From: Dyella jiangningensis | GTDB lineage: Bacteria; Pseudomonadota; Gammaproteobacteria; Xanthomonadales; Rhodanobacteraceae | Direction of reading: 5' to 3' | Length of the DNA: 64,000 nucleotides | NCBI RefSeq assembly: GCF_003264855.1 | Contig: NZ_NFZS01000004.1 | Span: forward strand, 496,001-560,000 | Shown here: in pieces, positions 35,329 through 44,123 of the stretch | How the letters are laid out: every line of letters begins with the position of its first letter | How positions within the stretch are numbered: position 1 is the first letter of the stretch | The notes under the pieces: generated by a model | Told to the model about the DNA's origin: nothing | Seen by the model: only the letters and a program-made list of their open reading frames with translations | The model's database searches: none | Translations under genes and position numbers: made by a program

Positions 35329-36780
35329 ATGCCAACCCTGCGCCTCGCCAACCTGATCGACGGTCGCCTGCAGGCACCGCGACATGATCGCTGGCTGGAC
35401 GTGTTCGAACCGGCCACCGGCCAGGTCTTCGCACACTGTCCCGATTCCTCTGCCGAAGATGTCGCCGAAGCGGTCGCCGCGGCGCAGCGTGCGGCACCGG
35501 CGTGGGCGGCGACACCCACGGAACGCCGCGCCAGCCTCCTGAATGCCCTCGCCGATCTCATCGAAGCCAGGCTCGAGGAGTTCGTGGCGCTGGAATCGCG
35601 CGACAGCGGCAAGCCGTTGGCGCAGGCGCGCAACCTGGATATCCCGCGCGCCGTCGCCAACCTTCGCCATTTCGCGGCAGGCATCGTGGCGTGGAGCAGC
35701 GAGTCGCACGCGATGGAAACCGGCGCGATCAACTACACGCTGCGCCAGCCCTTGGGCGTGGTCGGCTGCATCAGTCCGTGGAACCTCCCGCTGTACCTGT
35801 TCACCTGGAAGATCGCGCCTGCGCTTGCCGCCGGCAACGCCGTGGTCGCCAAGCCCTCGGAAATCACGCCGTGCACGGCCGCCCTGCTGGGCGAACTGAG
35901 CATCGAGGCCGGCTTTCCACCGGGCGTGTTCAATATCGTGCAGGGTCGGGGCCCCAGCGTAGGCCAGGCGATCGTGGAGCACGTCGCGGTGAAGGCTGTG
36001 TCGTTCACCGGCAGCACGCGCACCGGTGCGCAGATCGCTGCCGCGGCGGCGACGCACTTCAAGAAGGTCTCGCTGGAATTGGGCGGCAAGAATCCCGCCG
36101 TCGTGTTCGACGACGCCGACCTCAGCGATGCCAACCTCGACACCATCGTGCGTTCGGGCTTCGCCAACCAGGGCGAAATCTGCCTGTGCGGCTCGCGCCT
36201 GCTGATACAGCGCTCGATCTACGACAGCTTCCGCGAGCGCTATCTGGCACGCGTGAAGGCGCTTCGCGTGGGCGATCCGAACGAGGCAGGCAGCGACCTC
36301 GGCGCACTCGTCTCGCGCGAGCATTTCGACAAGGTGATGGGCTGCGTCGCCACCGCGCGCGAGGAAGGCGGCCGGGTGCTTTGTGGCGGCGATGCGGTAC
36401 AAATCGCGGGGCGCTGTGCTGAAGGCTGGTTCGTGGCGCCCACCGTCATCGAAGGCCTGGACAGCGATGCCGCCACCAACCAGCAGGAAATCTTCGGTCC
36501 GGTGGTGAGCCTGATTCCCTTCGAGGATGAAGCCGAGGCACTGGCCATCGCCAACGGCACGGGCTACGGCCTCGCCGCGTCGGTGTGGACGCGCGATCTG
36601 TCGCGCGCGCATCGTTTCGGCGCACTACTGGATTTCGGCATCGTGTGGATCAACTGCTGGCTGCTGCGTGACCTGCGCACGCCCTTTGGCGGCACGAAGC
36701 AATCCGGGCTCGGCCGCGAAGGCGGCACGGAAGCGTTGCGCTTCTTCACCGAGCCGAAAAACATCTGCATTCGCTATTGA
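35329..36780 (+). CDS. Aldehyde dehydrogenase, 2-hydroxymuconate/2-aminomuconate semialdehyde type
   Basis: NAD-dependent ALDH of 483 residues. It contains SPWNLPLYLFTWKIAPALAAGN, KPSEITP, FTGSTRTG, catalytic Glu in LELGGKNP, and catalytic Cys in NQGEICLCGSR, with EIFGPVV near the end. The sequence style (ANLIDGRLQAP start, GCISPWNLPLYL) is that of 2-hydroxymuconic or 2-aminomuconic semialdehyde dehydrogenases. The RidA-type protein two genes on resembles 2-aminomuconate deaminase, so a role in tryptophan/kynurenine or aminophenol breakdown is plausible but inferred. ATG at 35329 is chosen over an upstream one. Confidence 0.85.
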   Translation: MPTLRLANLIDGRLQAPRHDRWLDVFEPATGQVFAHCPDSSAEDVAEAVAAAQRAAPAWAATPTERRASLLNALADLIEARLEEFVALESRDSGKPLAQARNLDIPRAVANLRHFAAGIVAWSSESHAMETGAINYTLRQPLGVVGCISPWNLPLYLFTWKIAPALAAGNAVVAKPSEITPCTAALLGELSIEAGFPPGVFNIVQGRGPSVGQAIVEHVAVKAVSFTGSTRTGAQIAAAAATHFKKVSLELGGKNPAVVFDDADLSDANLDTIVRSGFANQGEICLCGSRLLIQRSIYDSFRERYLARVKALRVGDPNEAGSDLGALVSREHFDKVMGCVATAREEGGRVLCGGDAVQIAGRCAEGWFVAPTVIEGLDSDAATNQQEIFGPVVSLIPFEDEAEALAIANGTGYGLAASVWTRDLSRAHRFGALLDFGIVWINCWLLRDLRTPFGGTKQSGLGREGGTEALRFFTEPKNICIRY

Positions 36781-36790
36781 GACGACCGAC

Positions 36791-37459
36791 GTGAAAAGCC
36801 CACTCCAGAACCTGCTCGAAAGCAATCGCGCCTGGTCCTCCGCCGTACGCGCGGAAGATCCCCGTTTCTTCGAGCGCCTCGCGCAACAGCAGGCACCGAA
36901 GTATCTGTGGATCGGCTGCTCCGATTCGCGCGTGCCGGCGACCCAGATCGTCGATTTGCCGCCCGGCGACATCTTCGTCCAGCGCAACGTCGCCAACGTG
37001 GTGTCGCATACCGACCTCAATTGCCTCAGCACCATCCAGTTCGCCGTGGATGCGCTGAAGGTCGAGCACATCATCGTGGTCGGCCACTACGGCTGCGGCG
37101 GCGTGCAGGCCGTCCTCGACGAACGCCGCATCGGCCTGGTCGACAACTGGCTGCGCCATGTAGGGGACGTGGCGCAGAAGCATTCCGGCCTGCTCAATTC
37201 CATCGACCTGATGAATCTTCGCAACGCACGCCTGTGCGAACTCAATGCGATGGAACAGGTGGTCAACGTGTGCCACACCACCATGGTGATGGATGCATGG
37301 GAGCGCGGGCAGAAGCTGTCCGTGCATGCGTGGTGTTACAGCCTGTTCGATGGCCACGTGAATGACCTTGGCATGCACGTGAGCTCGCGCGAAGACCTCA
37401 AGCCTGCGTATGAGCATGCGCTGCAGCGCCTGGGCACCATTCCGGAATTCAACCGGTGA
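36791..37459 (+). CDS. can: Beta-class carbonic anhydrase
   Basis: Interconverts CO2 and bicarbonate. The 222-residue length matches E. coli Can (220). Zinc ligands are visible: the Cys and Asp of CSDSR, and the His and Cys of HYGCGG; the Asp-Arg dyad lies in CSDSR. It starts with GTG at 36791, 10 bp after the ALDH stop, and the next gene overlaps its stop by 4 bp (GTGA). The tight packing between ALDH and RidA-type genes suggests one transcript. Confidence 0.94.
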   Translation: MKSPLQNLLESNRAWSSAVRAEDPRFFERLAQQQAPKYLWIGCSDSRVPATQIVDLPPGDIFVQRNVANVVSHTDLNCLSTIQFAVDALKVEHIIVVGHYGCGGVQAVLDERRIGLVDNWLRHVGDVAQKHSGLLNSIDLMNLRNARLCELNAMEQVVNVCHTTMVMDAWERGQKLSVHAWCYSLFDGHVNDLGMHVSSREDLKPAYEHALQRLGTIPEFNR

Positions 37460-37884
37460 GCGAGATCGTCCGCACCAGCAAGGCGCCGGCGCCGGTTGGC
37501 GCCTACCCGCATGCGCGACGCGTCGGCGATCTGCTGTTCCTCTCCGGCGTGGGTCCGCGCCAGCCGGACGACAACGCCATCCCCGGCAACGTGTACGACG
37601 CGCACGGCAAGCTGGTGAGCTACGACATCGAGGCACAGTGCCGCCAGGTATTCGCCAACGTGCGCGCCGTGCTCGACGCCAGCGGAGCGCGCTGGGAAGA
37701 CCTGGTGGATGTCACCGTGTTCCTCACCGACATGACACGCGACTTTCCCGTCTACAACCGGCTCTATGCCGAACACTTCGCCGGCGTGGACGCGTGTCGC
37801 ACGACGCTGGGCATCACCGCGCTGCCCACGCCGATCGCCATCGAGCTGAAGTGCGTCGCGTCGCTGCCACGGAACGAAGAGTGA
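37456..37884 (+). CDS. RidA-family protein, 2-aminomuconate deaminase-like
   Basis: 142 residues of the YjgF/RidA fold, with PHARRVGDLLFLSGVGPRQPDD, a long loop, QVFANVRAVLDASG and the C-terminal ITALPTPIAIELKCVA. This length and the PVGAYPHARRVG start fit the 2-aminomuconate deaminase (NbaF/AmnD-like) subgroup better than imine deaminase RidA of about 128 residues. It starts with GTG at 37456, overlapping the can stop, and a bidirectional terminator follows. The assignment rests on context plus resemblance. Confidence 0.78.
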   Translation: MSEIVRTSKAPAPVGAYPHARRVGDLLFLSGVGPRQPDDNAIPGNVYDAHGKLVSYDIEAQCRQVFANVRAVLDASGARWEDLVDVTVFLTDMTRDFPVYNRLYAEHFAGVDACRTTLGITALPTPIAIELKCVASLPRNEE

Positions 37885-37924
37885 TCACGGCGCGTGCGGT
37901 GAAGTCTCGACAAGGGCACCAAAC

Positions 37925-37956
37925 GAAAAACCCCGGCATGCGTGCCGGGGTTTTTC
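37925..37956. terminator. Bidirectional intrinsic terminator
   Basis: GAAAAACCCCGGCA / TGCCGGGGTTTTTC forms a long stem with a very short loop and A/T tracts on both sides. It closes the ALDH-can-RidA unit from the left and the small basic protein gene from the right. Confidence 0.92.
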
Positions 37957-37974
37957 GTTGAAGCGGCCGCGGTA

Positions 37975-38220
37975 TCAGTGACTGGTGGTCGTGGCCGGCA
38001 AGGCCGACTTGGCTGATTTCTTGGCCGACTTGCCCTTGTGGTTGCTGGTGCCCGACTGGTCGGATTTCTTCTTGTGGTGATGCGAGGACGAGTGGGCCGG
38101 TTGGGTCGATGAAGCAGCCTTGGTCGCGGGCGCCGCCTGCGGGGCAGCATCCTGAGCCATCACGGAACCGCAGAGAGCAACGCCCGCCACGAGGAGGGAA
38201 GCGATCGCGAACTTACGCAT
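37975..38220 (-). CDS. Small exported His/Lys-rich protein (acid-shock-protein-like)
   Basis: 81 residues. A clear signal peptide (MRKFAIASLLVAGVALCGSVMAQ) is followed by a low-complexity Ala/Ser/His/Lys mature chain with HHHKKK and SAKKSAK repeats. This resembles Asr, the periplasmic acid-shock protein of enterics, in layout, though low-complexity sequence makes homology uncertain. It is a single gene with a shared terminator. About 180 bp of non-coding sequence separates it from hutG. Confidence 0.6.
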   Translation of the reverse strand: MRKFAIASLLVAGVALCGSVMAQDAAPQAAPATKAASSTQPAHSSSHHHKKKSDQSGTSNHKGKSAKKSAKSALPATTTSH

Positions 38221-38401
38221 GGTGCAGAACCTCGAACGTCATGTGTCGCGGACCCGGCCGGAACCCGGCGACGCGGGCGGCGCGACGGCTACACCATGAC
38301 ACGTTTCGGCGCAGCCTTGAATACGGGTTTTCCTGCCTCTGCGTGAGATTTCCGGGGCCCGCGGCTTGACATTGCAAGTCCCTAACACGGAGCGAAGCTT
38401 C

Positions 38402-39187
38402 TTACGTCCCCGTGCACAGGCGCAGCAGCTGCAGGATCACTTCCTGCAGTGGCGCCGCCTTGGCCGAGTCATACGCGAAGCTGTCTTCGTCCATGTAGTT
38501 GAGCTGCGCCAGCTCCAGTTGGACCGCCTGCACATGGGCATCCGGACGGCCATAGTGGCGCGTGATGTAACCGCCCTTGAAGCGCCCGTTGAGCACATGG
38601 CTGTATCGCGATTGGCTCTCCAATGCGCCCTGCAGCTGCTGCTGCAATGCCGGCCCGCAACTCTCGCCGTCGGCGGTACCGAGGTTCAGGTCAGGCAAGC
38701 GACCTTCGAACAGCATCGGCACCTGGCTGCGGATGGAGTGGCCTTCCCACAGCACCGCGCGCCCGTGTTCGGCGAGCAGGCGTTCAAGTTCTTGCGACAA
38801 CGCCTGGTGATACGGCTGCCAGCATTCGTTCACCCGACGTTGGATTTCCTCGGTCGTCGGCTCTTCGCCGTCCAGGTAGAGCGGCGCGCCGTCGAAACCC
38901 ACGGTCGACACCAGCCCGGTTTCCTTGCGTCCCGGATACAGCGCGTGGCCGTCCGCCGGCCGGTTGAGATCGACGACGTAACGCGACAGGCGCGGGCGCA
39001 GCACGCTCGCGCCGAGCTCCTTTGCCAGCGGCTCGTAGAGGCGGCCGACGTGCCAGTCGGTATCCGGTGCGCGCCGCGCCGCCGGATGCATGCGCGCAGC
39101 GATGGCCTCGGGAATATGGCTGCCGTCGTGCGGCAGGCTGATGAGCAGCGGCGCGGTGCCGCGATCGAGCGTGAACGTGGTGGTCAT
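38402..39187 (-). CDS. hutG: N-formylglutamate deformylase
   Basis: Hydrolyses N-formylglutamate to glutamate and formate, the last step of one histidine degradation route. 261 residues of the FGase family: LLISLPHDGSHIPE, DTDWHVGRLYEP, RYVVDLNRPADG, and LWEGHSIRSQVPMLFEGRLPDLNLGT carry the metal ligands. The rest of the hut operon is not adjacent; it follows glutathione reductase by 53 bp. Confidence 0.92.
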   Translation of the reverse strand: MTTTFTLDRGTAPLLISLPHDGSHIPEAIAARMHPAARRAPDTDWHVGRLYEPLAKELGASVLRPRLSRYVVDLNRPADGHALYPGRKETGLVSTVGFDGAPLYLDGEEPTTEEIQRRVNECWQPYHQALSQELERLLAEHGRAVLWEGHSIRSQVPMLFEGRLPDLNLGTADGESCGPALQQQLQGALESQSRYSHVLNGRFKGGYITRHYGRPDAHVQAVQLELAQLNYMDEDSFAYDSAKAAPLQEVILQLLRLCTGT

Positions 39188-39240
39188 GACGGCAGTTTAG
39201 CGTCGTGCCTGAAACGTCGGCACGCGGCGGTGCGGCGACG

Positions 39241-40587
39241 CTAGCCCATCAGCACGAGCTCTTCGGCGGAACTGGGGTGAATCGCCACGGTGGCATCGAG
39301 GTCGCGCTTGCGCATCCCCATCTTCATCGCCACCGCGAACCCCTGCAGCATCTCGTCCGCTCCCGGTCCAAGCACGTGGATGCCTACCACGCGCTCGTCG
39401 TCGCCCACGCAGAGGACTTTCATCAGGCTTGGGGCGGTACGGCCAGCCACAGCCCATTGCAGCGGCGTAAAGCGGCTGCGATAGACGTGCACCTGGTCGC
39501 CGTGGAATTCGCGCGCCTGCGCTTCGGTCATGCCGATCATGGCGAGCGGCGGCTCGGCGAACACCACGGTGGGGATGTTCTCGTAGTCGAGACGGCTGTT
39601 CGGTTGCCCGCCGAACAGGCGATCGGCGAGGCGACGCCCCGCCGCCACGGCCACCGGCGTCAGTTGTGGACGCTCGGTGACGTCTCCCACCGCACTGATG
39701 CCGGCGACGTTGGTGGCCTGCCAGGCGTCGGTAACCACGTGCCCACCTTCGTCGACATGCACGCCGGCGGCATCGAGGTCCAACCGGTCGCTGTTGGGTA
39801 CGCGACCCACCGCCCACAGCACGGCATCGTAGGGGCCGCAGGGACCATTCACTTCGTCGTCGATCACGATGTCCTGCCCTTCGCGATGAAGGCCCGTGAC
39901 CTGCACCTGGCCGGTAATCGCGATGCCTTGCTCGTGCATGCGTTCACCCAGCGCGTCGACCAGTTCCGCGTCGAAGTCGGTGAGCATGCGGTTGCGCACA
40001 TGCAGCGTCACTTCGCTGCCGAGCGCGCGCAACAGGCCGGCGAATTCCACCGCGATATAGCCGCCACCGATCACCGCGATGCGACGCGGCAACTGGTGCA
40101 GCGCGAAGATGTCGTCGGACACGAGCCCGAGGTCGAAACCCGGCAGGTCGAGCCGGCGCGGCCTGCCGCCCGTGGCGATGAGGATCTGCGTGGCGCGCAG
40201 TTCGTCGCCGCTGGAGGTCGCGATGGTGTCCGGAGCGACGAAGCGACCAGTTTCCGCAAACACCTGGATGCCGGCTTCCTCCAGGCGGGCGTCGTAGCGC
40301 AGCCGGATACCGTCGATGTAGCTCTGGCGCAGCTGGCGGAAGTGCTCCCAGTCGAGCTGGCCCACGCGGGTCGCGAAGCCGTAGTCCTGGGCGAGCGTCT
40401 GCTGCTGCGCCAGCTGCGCCGCAAACCACAGCGCTTTCTTCGGCACGCAGCCGACGTTGACGCAGGTGCCACCCAGCGCACCCGGTTCCAGCAAGGCGAC
40501 GCGCGCGCCGTGGCGGGCTGCACGGAACGCAGCGGCCAAACCGCCGGAGCCACCGCCCAGCACGATCAGGTCGAAGGTGTCGGCCAT
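39241..40587 (-). CDS. gor: Glutathione reductase
   Basis: NADPH- and FAD-dependent disulfide reductase of 448 residues. FAD motif GGGSGGLAAA (11-20). Redox pair Cys42 and Cys47 in GGTCVNVGCVPKK. NADPH-binding GGGYIAVEFAG, then VGDVTERPQLTPVA. The C-terminal interface motif ends near HPSSAEELV, holding the catalytic His. ATG at 40587 starts it. Lies between dadA-like and hutG genes, all leftward. Confidence 0.94.
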   Translation of the reverse strand: MADTFDLIVLGGGSGGLAAAFRAARHGARVALLEPGALGGTCVNVGCVPKKALWFAAQLAQQQTLAQDYGFATRVGQLDWEHFRQLRQSYIDGIRLRYDARLEEAGIQVFAETGRFVAPDTIATSSGDELRATQILIATGGRPRRLDLPGFDLGLVSDDIFALHQLPRRIAVIGGGYIAVEFAGLLRALGSEVTLHVRNRMLTDFDAELVDALGERMHEQGIAITGQVQVTGLHREGQDIVIDDEVNGPCGPYDAVLWAVGRVPNSDRLDLDAAGVHVDEGGHVVTDAWQATNVAGISAVGDVTERPQLTPVAVAAGRRLADRLFGGQPNSRLDYENIPTVVFAEPPLAMIGMTEAQAREFHGDQVHVYRSRFTPLQWAVAGRTAPSLMKVLCVGDDERVVGIHVLGPGADEMLQGFAVAMKMGMRKRDLDATVAIHPSSAEELVLMG

Positions 40588-40644
40588 CGAAATCTCCAGT
40601 CGAGGTATGACCCTAAGCGAGCAAACGGCCACATGGCGTAAGGA

Positions 40645-41904
40645 TCACACGCCAAAGCGCGCTGGCGCATACGGGGACGGATCGATCGGCGGCGTGCCGC
40701 CACGCATCAGTGCGGCCACCAGTTCACCGGTGGCGGCCGACATGCTTACGCCAAGCATGCCGTGCGCCGTGGCGAACATGAGGTTGGACCAGCGCGAGCT
40801 CGGACCGATGATCGGCACCTCGTCCATGCTCATCGGTCGCCAACCCCACCACTCTTCCAGCAATTGCGGGCCTTCGGGTTCGTGCAGCCCTTGGGCGGCG
40901 CCGCGGCGCAAGGCATCGAGGCGCGTGCGGTTGAGTCCTTCCACGTAGCCGGAGAACTCCATGGTGCTGCCGAGCCGGTAGCCGGTTTCCCAGGTCGTCA
41001 CGCAGACCGCGGCTTCGCGCAGCACCAGTGCATGGCGCGGCACCCGCGTGGGTCGCGTATAGGTGAGCGAGTATCCCTTGCCAGGCTGCATCGGAAGCCG
41101 CAGGCCAAGGCTGCGACCGAGCAATGGCGACCAGGCGCCCAGCGCCATCACCACGCGGTCCGAGCGGAACACGCCGCGCGTCGTCCGCACATGTTCGATG
41201 CGACCCTCGCGCAGGCCGAAGTCGTCGATGCGCGCGCCGGTTTCGATGGCGCCACCCAGTTCCATCACGCGGCGCGCCAGTTCCGCCGCATAGCGGTCGG
41301 GTCGCAGGCGCGCATCGCCGGGATGAAACAGGCCACCGGCCACGCCCGGCTTCAACGCGGGTTCGCGCGCTTCCACCTCGTCGCCCTTGAGGCGCTGCAC
41401 CTCGACGCCCAGGCGCTCGAGCACCTGGGCGTGATGCCGTTCGTCCGCCTCGAGCGCCTGTGGCGTGCGGTACACATAGAGCTCGCCCTCTTCACCGAAC
41501 TCGCAGTCCAACGGCTCCTCGCGCACCAGCGAACCCAGCAGGCCGCGTGAACGCTGCAGGATCGCCGACCGCGCCCGGGCGGCATGCTCGAAGTCGCGCC
41601 AGTTGCAATGCCGGGCAAAGCCCAGCAGCCAGCGAAGGCGGGGACCGTCGAATCGGGGGTTGAGGTAGAGCGGCGCGTCGGCGCGAAGCATCGAGCGCAA
41701 GGCGACGCCGAGCATGCCTGGCATGGCCAGGGGGGCGGCGTGGCTGGGGGTGATCGTTCCACAATTGCCGTGCGAACTGCCACAACCCGGGGTACCCTGC
41801 TCCAAAACGCGCACGGTAGCTCCGGACTTCAGCAGGTACAACGCACAGGCCAGGCCGATGACGCCGCCGCCAAGAATCAACACATCACTGCGTGAAGCAT
41901 CCAT
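40645..41904 (-). CDS. dadA: D-amino acid dehydrogenase (DadA family)
   Basis: An FAD-dependent, probably membrane-associated dehydrogenase that oxidises D-amino acids into the respiratory chain. 419 residues: N-terminal FAD motif LILGGGVIGLACALYLL, SSHGNCGTITPSH, GKGYSLTYTRP, and WWGWRPMSMDEVPIIGP near the end. ATG at 41904 is used; the longer frame upstream is the antisense of a Gln-repeat gene and codes poly-Cys, so it is not real. alr is elsewhere in the window and not linked. Confidence 0.88.
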   Translation of the reverse strand: MDASRSDVLILGGGVIGLACALYLLKSGATVRVLEQGTPGCGSSHGNCGTITPSHAAPLAMPGMLGVALRSMLRADAPLYLNPRFDGPRLRWLLGFARHCNWRDFEHAARARSAILQRSRGLLGSLVREEPLDCEFGEEGELYVYRTPQALEADERHHAQVLERLGVEVQRLKGDEVEAREPALKPGVAGGLFHPGDARLRPDRYAAELARRVMELGGAIETGARIDDFGLREGRIEHVRTTRGVFRSDRVVMALGAWSPLLGRSLGLRLPMQPGKGYSLTYTRPTRVPRHALVLREAAVCVTTWETGYRLGSTMEFSGYVEGLNRTRLDALRRGAAQGLHEPEGPQLLEEWWGWRPMSMDEVPIIGPSSRWSNLMFATAHGMLGVSMSAATGELVAALMRGGTPPIDPSPYAPARFGV

Positions 41905-41956
41905 CCGGTTATTGTAGCGTCGCAAACGCCCGCCCCTACCCCGAGTGACCTGAGCG

Positions 41957-43372
41957 ATGGAACGATCCGTTGTGCAGTTCGGCAGGTTGAAGCACGTGCG
42001 GTACCTGGCAGTGATCTGCGCGATCGCAGGAGGCATGGCTTCCCCGGCCTGCCTCGGTGCGACAGGGCAACAACAGCAACAACAACAGCTGCAGGAATTG
42101 CAGCAGCAGTTGCGACAACAGCAACAGGAAAAACAGCAGCAGGCGCAGCCGCCGCAACAACCGGCAACGGCGTCGTCGAGCACCAAGGTGTCGCGCGACC
42201 TGTTCTCGGAAACCGCGCGCATGCGCAGCGACCTCGCCCGCTACATGTACCTCAAGGAGGTCATGCAGCAGCTCACGCGGGAAGACCGCCTGATCGACCA
42301 GCAACTGCTGGCGTCGGTCGAGGACGAGCTGGGCCTCTACAGCGAAGCGGTCTACGACTTTCCGTTCGACAACCGGGTGCAGACACCCGTGCCGCTGCCC
42401 TCGCCCGTCGACTGGCAGCCCACGAGCGCGGTGGATGAAATCGTGAAGCTGGCGACCGACCGGCACATCGTGATGATCAACGAGGCGCACCACGATGCGC
42501 ACACGCGCGAACTGACCCTGGAGCTGCTGCCCAAGCTGCGCGCCGAAGGCTTCAACTATTTCGCGGCCGAAGCGCTGGTCAACACCGACACTGACTTGAT
42601 GAAGCGCGGCTACCCGATCAACACCTCCGGCAGCCAGTACCTGCACGAACCGCTGTATGGCGACATCATCCGCCAGGCGATCAAGCTCGGTTTCCAGGTC
42701 GTGTCCTACGAGTCCGAGAATGACGTGCTGGCCGACCGCGAGCAGGGGCAGGCCAACCTGCTCTACCAGAAGGTGTTCGCCAAGGATCCGAAGGCCAAAC
42801 TGTTCGTGCACGCGGGCTACGCGCACATCGACAAGGCGCCGGGCAACCTCGGCGGCTCGATCAAGCCGATGGCGATGCTGCTCAAGCAGCTCTCCGGCTT
42901 CGACCCGCTGAGCATCGACCAGACGCGCTGGCGCGACATCGGGCCGATGCCCGACAAGGATCTCTACAAGCGACTCACCGCCCAGTTTCCGGTCACCGAC
43001 CCTTCCGTGCTGATCAGCCGCCAGAACGGCAGCGTGTGGTCTTCCGATCCGGATCGGCACGACGTGGACGTGATCCTGCCGCCGCCCGGCCACCAGCGCC
43101 GCCCGCATTGGCTGACGCTCAACGGGGCGCGCGTCCCTCGCGTGGTATCAACCGATTTTTGCCAGAGCCAACTGCCTTGCGTGGTGGAAGCGCACTACGC
43201 CAACGAAAGCGACGACTCCATTCCCGCCGACCGCTATACCTTCCTCACCGCCAACAGCATCAACACGCTGTATCTGCGCCCCGGCGAGTACCGGGTGATC
43301 GCGAAGAACCGGGACGGCCACAACCTGGGGCAGCGCAACCTCACGGTCGATGGCTCGGAATCTTCGCCCTAG
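41957..43372 (+). CDS. Exported poly-Gln protein of the TIKI/ChaN/EreA superfamily
   Basis: 471 residues. A signal peptide (to about residue 35) is followed by a Gln-rich low-complexity stretch (about 38-70, runs of five to seven Gln). The main domain (about 155-345) contains MINEAHHDAHTRE, the FAAEALVN acid and LFVHAGYAHI, which match the Glu/His metal-site pattern of the ChaN/EreA/TIKI fold. A C-terminal beta domain of about 120 residues contains two cysteines. It could be an envelope metallohydrolase or heme-linked protein; the substrate is unknown. It is divergent from dadA, 52 bp away. Confidence 0.7.
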   Translation: MERSVVQFGRLKHVRYLAVICAIAGGMASPACLGATGQQQQQQQLQELQQQLRQQQQEKQQQAQPPQQPATASSSTKVSRDLFSETARMRSDLARYMYLKEVMQQLTREDRLIDQQLLASVEDELGLYSEAVYDFPFDNRVQTPVPLPSPVDWQPTSAVDEIVKLATDRHIVMINEAHHDAHTRELTLELLPKLRAEGFNYFAAEALVNTDTDLMKRGYPINTSGSQYLHEPLYGDIIRQAIKLGFQVVSYESENDVLADREQGQANLLYQKVFAKDPKAKLFVHAGYAHIDKAPGNLGGSIKPMAMLLKQLSGFDPLSIDQTRWRDIGPMPDKDLYKRLTAQFPVTDPSVLISRQNGSVWSSDPDRHDVDVILPPPGHQRRPHWLTLNGARVPRVVSTDFCQSQLPCVVEAHYANESDDSIPADRYTFLTANSINTLYLRPGEYRVIAKNRDGHNLGQRNLTVDGSESSP

Positions 43373-43461
43373 CTGAGATTATTTCGCGCAAACTCTTCGC
43401 TCTTTCAGATAAGTAATTGATTTGCTAGTCTCACGGCCAATCCACGCAGAAGGGATAGCCG

Positions 43462-44025
43462 ATGAGCCCGGAGGTCGACGCTCCATCCACAGCGAACGCG
43501 CCGTGGCGATCGGCGCGTCTGCTCCTGCTGGGTTCGGCCCTCCTGCTGCTGACCGCCTGCGCGAGCGGCCCGCGCAAGCCGGCACCGCGTGAATCCCAAT
43601 CCGCCCTGGCCAATCTTCCGGCGCGCGCTCCGGCCGGCAACGCGGGCACGGCCAACGACGTACTGTTCCGCGCGATCGCCCTGGTGGGCACGCCCTACCG
43701 CTGGGGCGGCAACACACCCGACGGCGGGTTCGATTGCAGTGGCCTGGTCGATTACATCTATCGCAATGCGGCAGGCCTTTCGCTGCCCCACAGCTCACGC
43801 GAGATGTCGGAACTGAACGGCGAACGCGTGCGCCGCATGACCGACCTGGTAAGCGGCGACCTGGTGTTCTTCGGCGGCCATACGGGCATCAGCCATGTCG
43901 GCGTCTACGTGGGCAAGGGTCGCTTCGTCCACGCCCCCAACAGCGGCGGCACCGTACGGCTGGACGATATCGACGGCCCCTACTGGCGCGATCATTTCGC
44001 CTTCGGCAAACGCCTGCTCGATTAG
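43462..44025 (+). CDS. NlpC/P60-family lipoprotein (murein endopeptidase)
   Basis: 187 residues. A signal with lipobox LLLTAC gives a lipidated Cys33, after an unusually long polar start of about 18 residues. The NlpC/P60 domain carries the catalytic triad Cys92 (FDCSGLV), His145 (SHVGVYVG) and His157 (FVHAPNSG). It resembles MepS/Spr, which cleaves D-Ala-mDAP cross-links in peptidoglycan. It is a single gene between the TIKI-like gene and ohrR. Confidence 0.9.
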   Translation: MSPEVDAPSTANAPWRSARLLLLGSALLLLTACASGPRKPAPRESQSALANLPARAPAGNAGTANDVLFRAIALVGTPYRWGGNTPDGGFDCSGLVDYIYRNAAGLSLPHSSREMSELNGERVRRMTDLVSGDLVFFGGHTGISHVGVYVGKGRFVHAPNSGGTVRLDDIDGPYWRDHFAFGKRLLD

Positions 44026-44084
44026 CCTCCGCCCCTCCATGGACCAAGCCTTAGGCATGGCCTATCGTTTCGATCGGAAAATTG

Positions 44085-44098
44085 AATTGTATACAATT
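44085..44098. promoter_or_regulatory. OhrR operator (palindrome)
   Basis: AATTGTATACAATT is a perfect 14-bp palindrome 26 bp before the ohrR start. It fits the TACAATT-type inverted repeat bound by OhrR in Xanthomonas and Bacillus. Its position indicates autoregulation of ohrR and control of ohr by peroxide release. Confidence 0.8.
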
Positions 44099-44123
44099 TA
44101 ATTTTGCACGTAGAATTGCAGCC

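Noticed and set aside
41905-42222. Poly-Cys N-terminal extension of the D-amino acid dehydrogenase frame
   Set aside because: The Cys run is the antisense of the Gln codons of the divergent gene at 41957; the family N-terminus starts at 41904.
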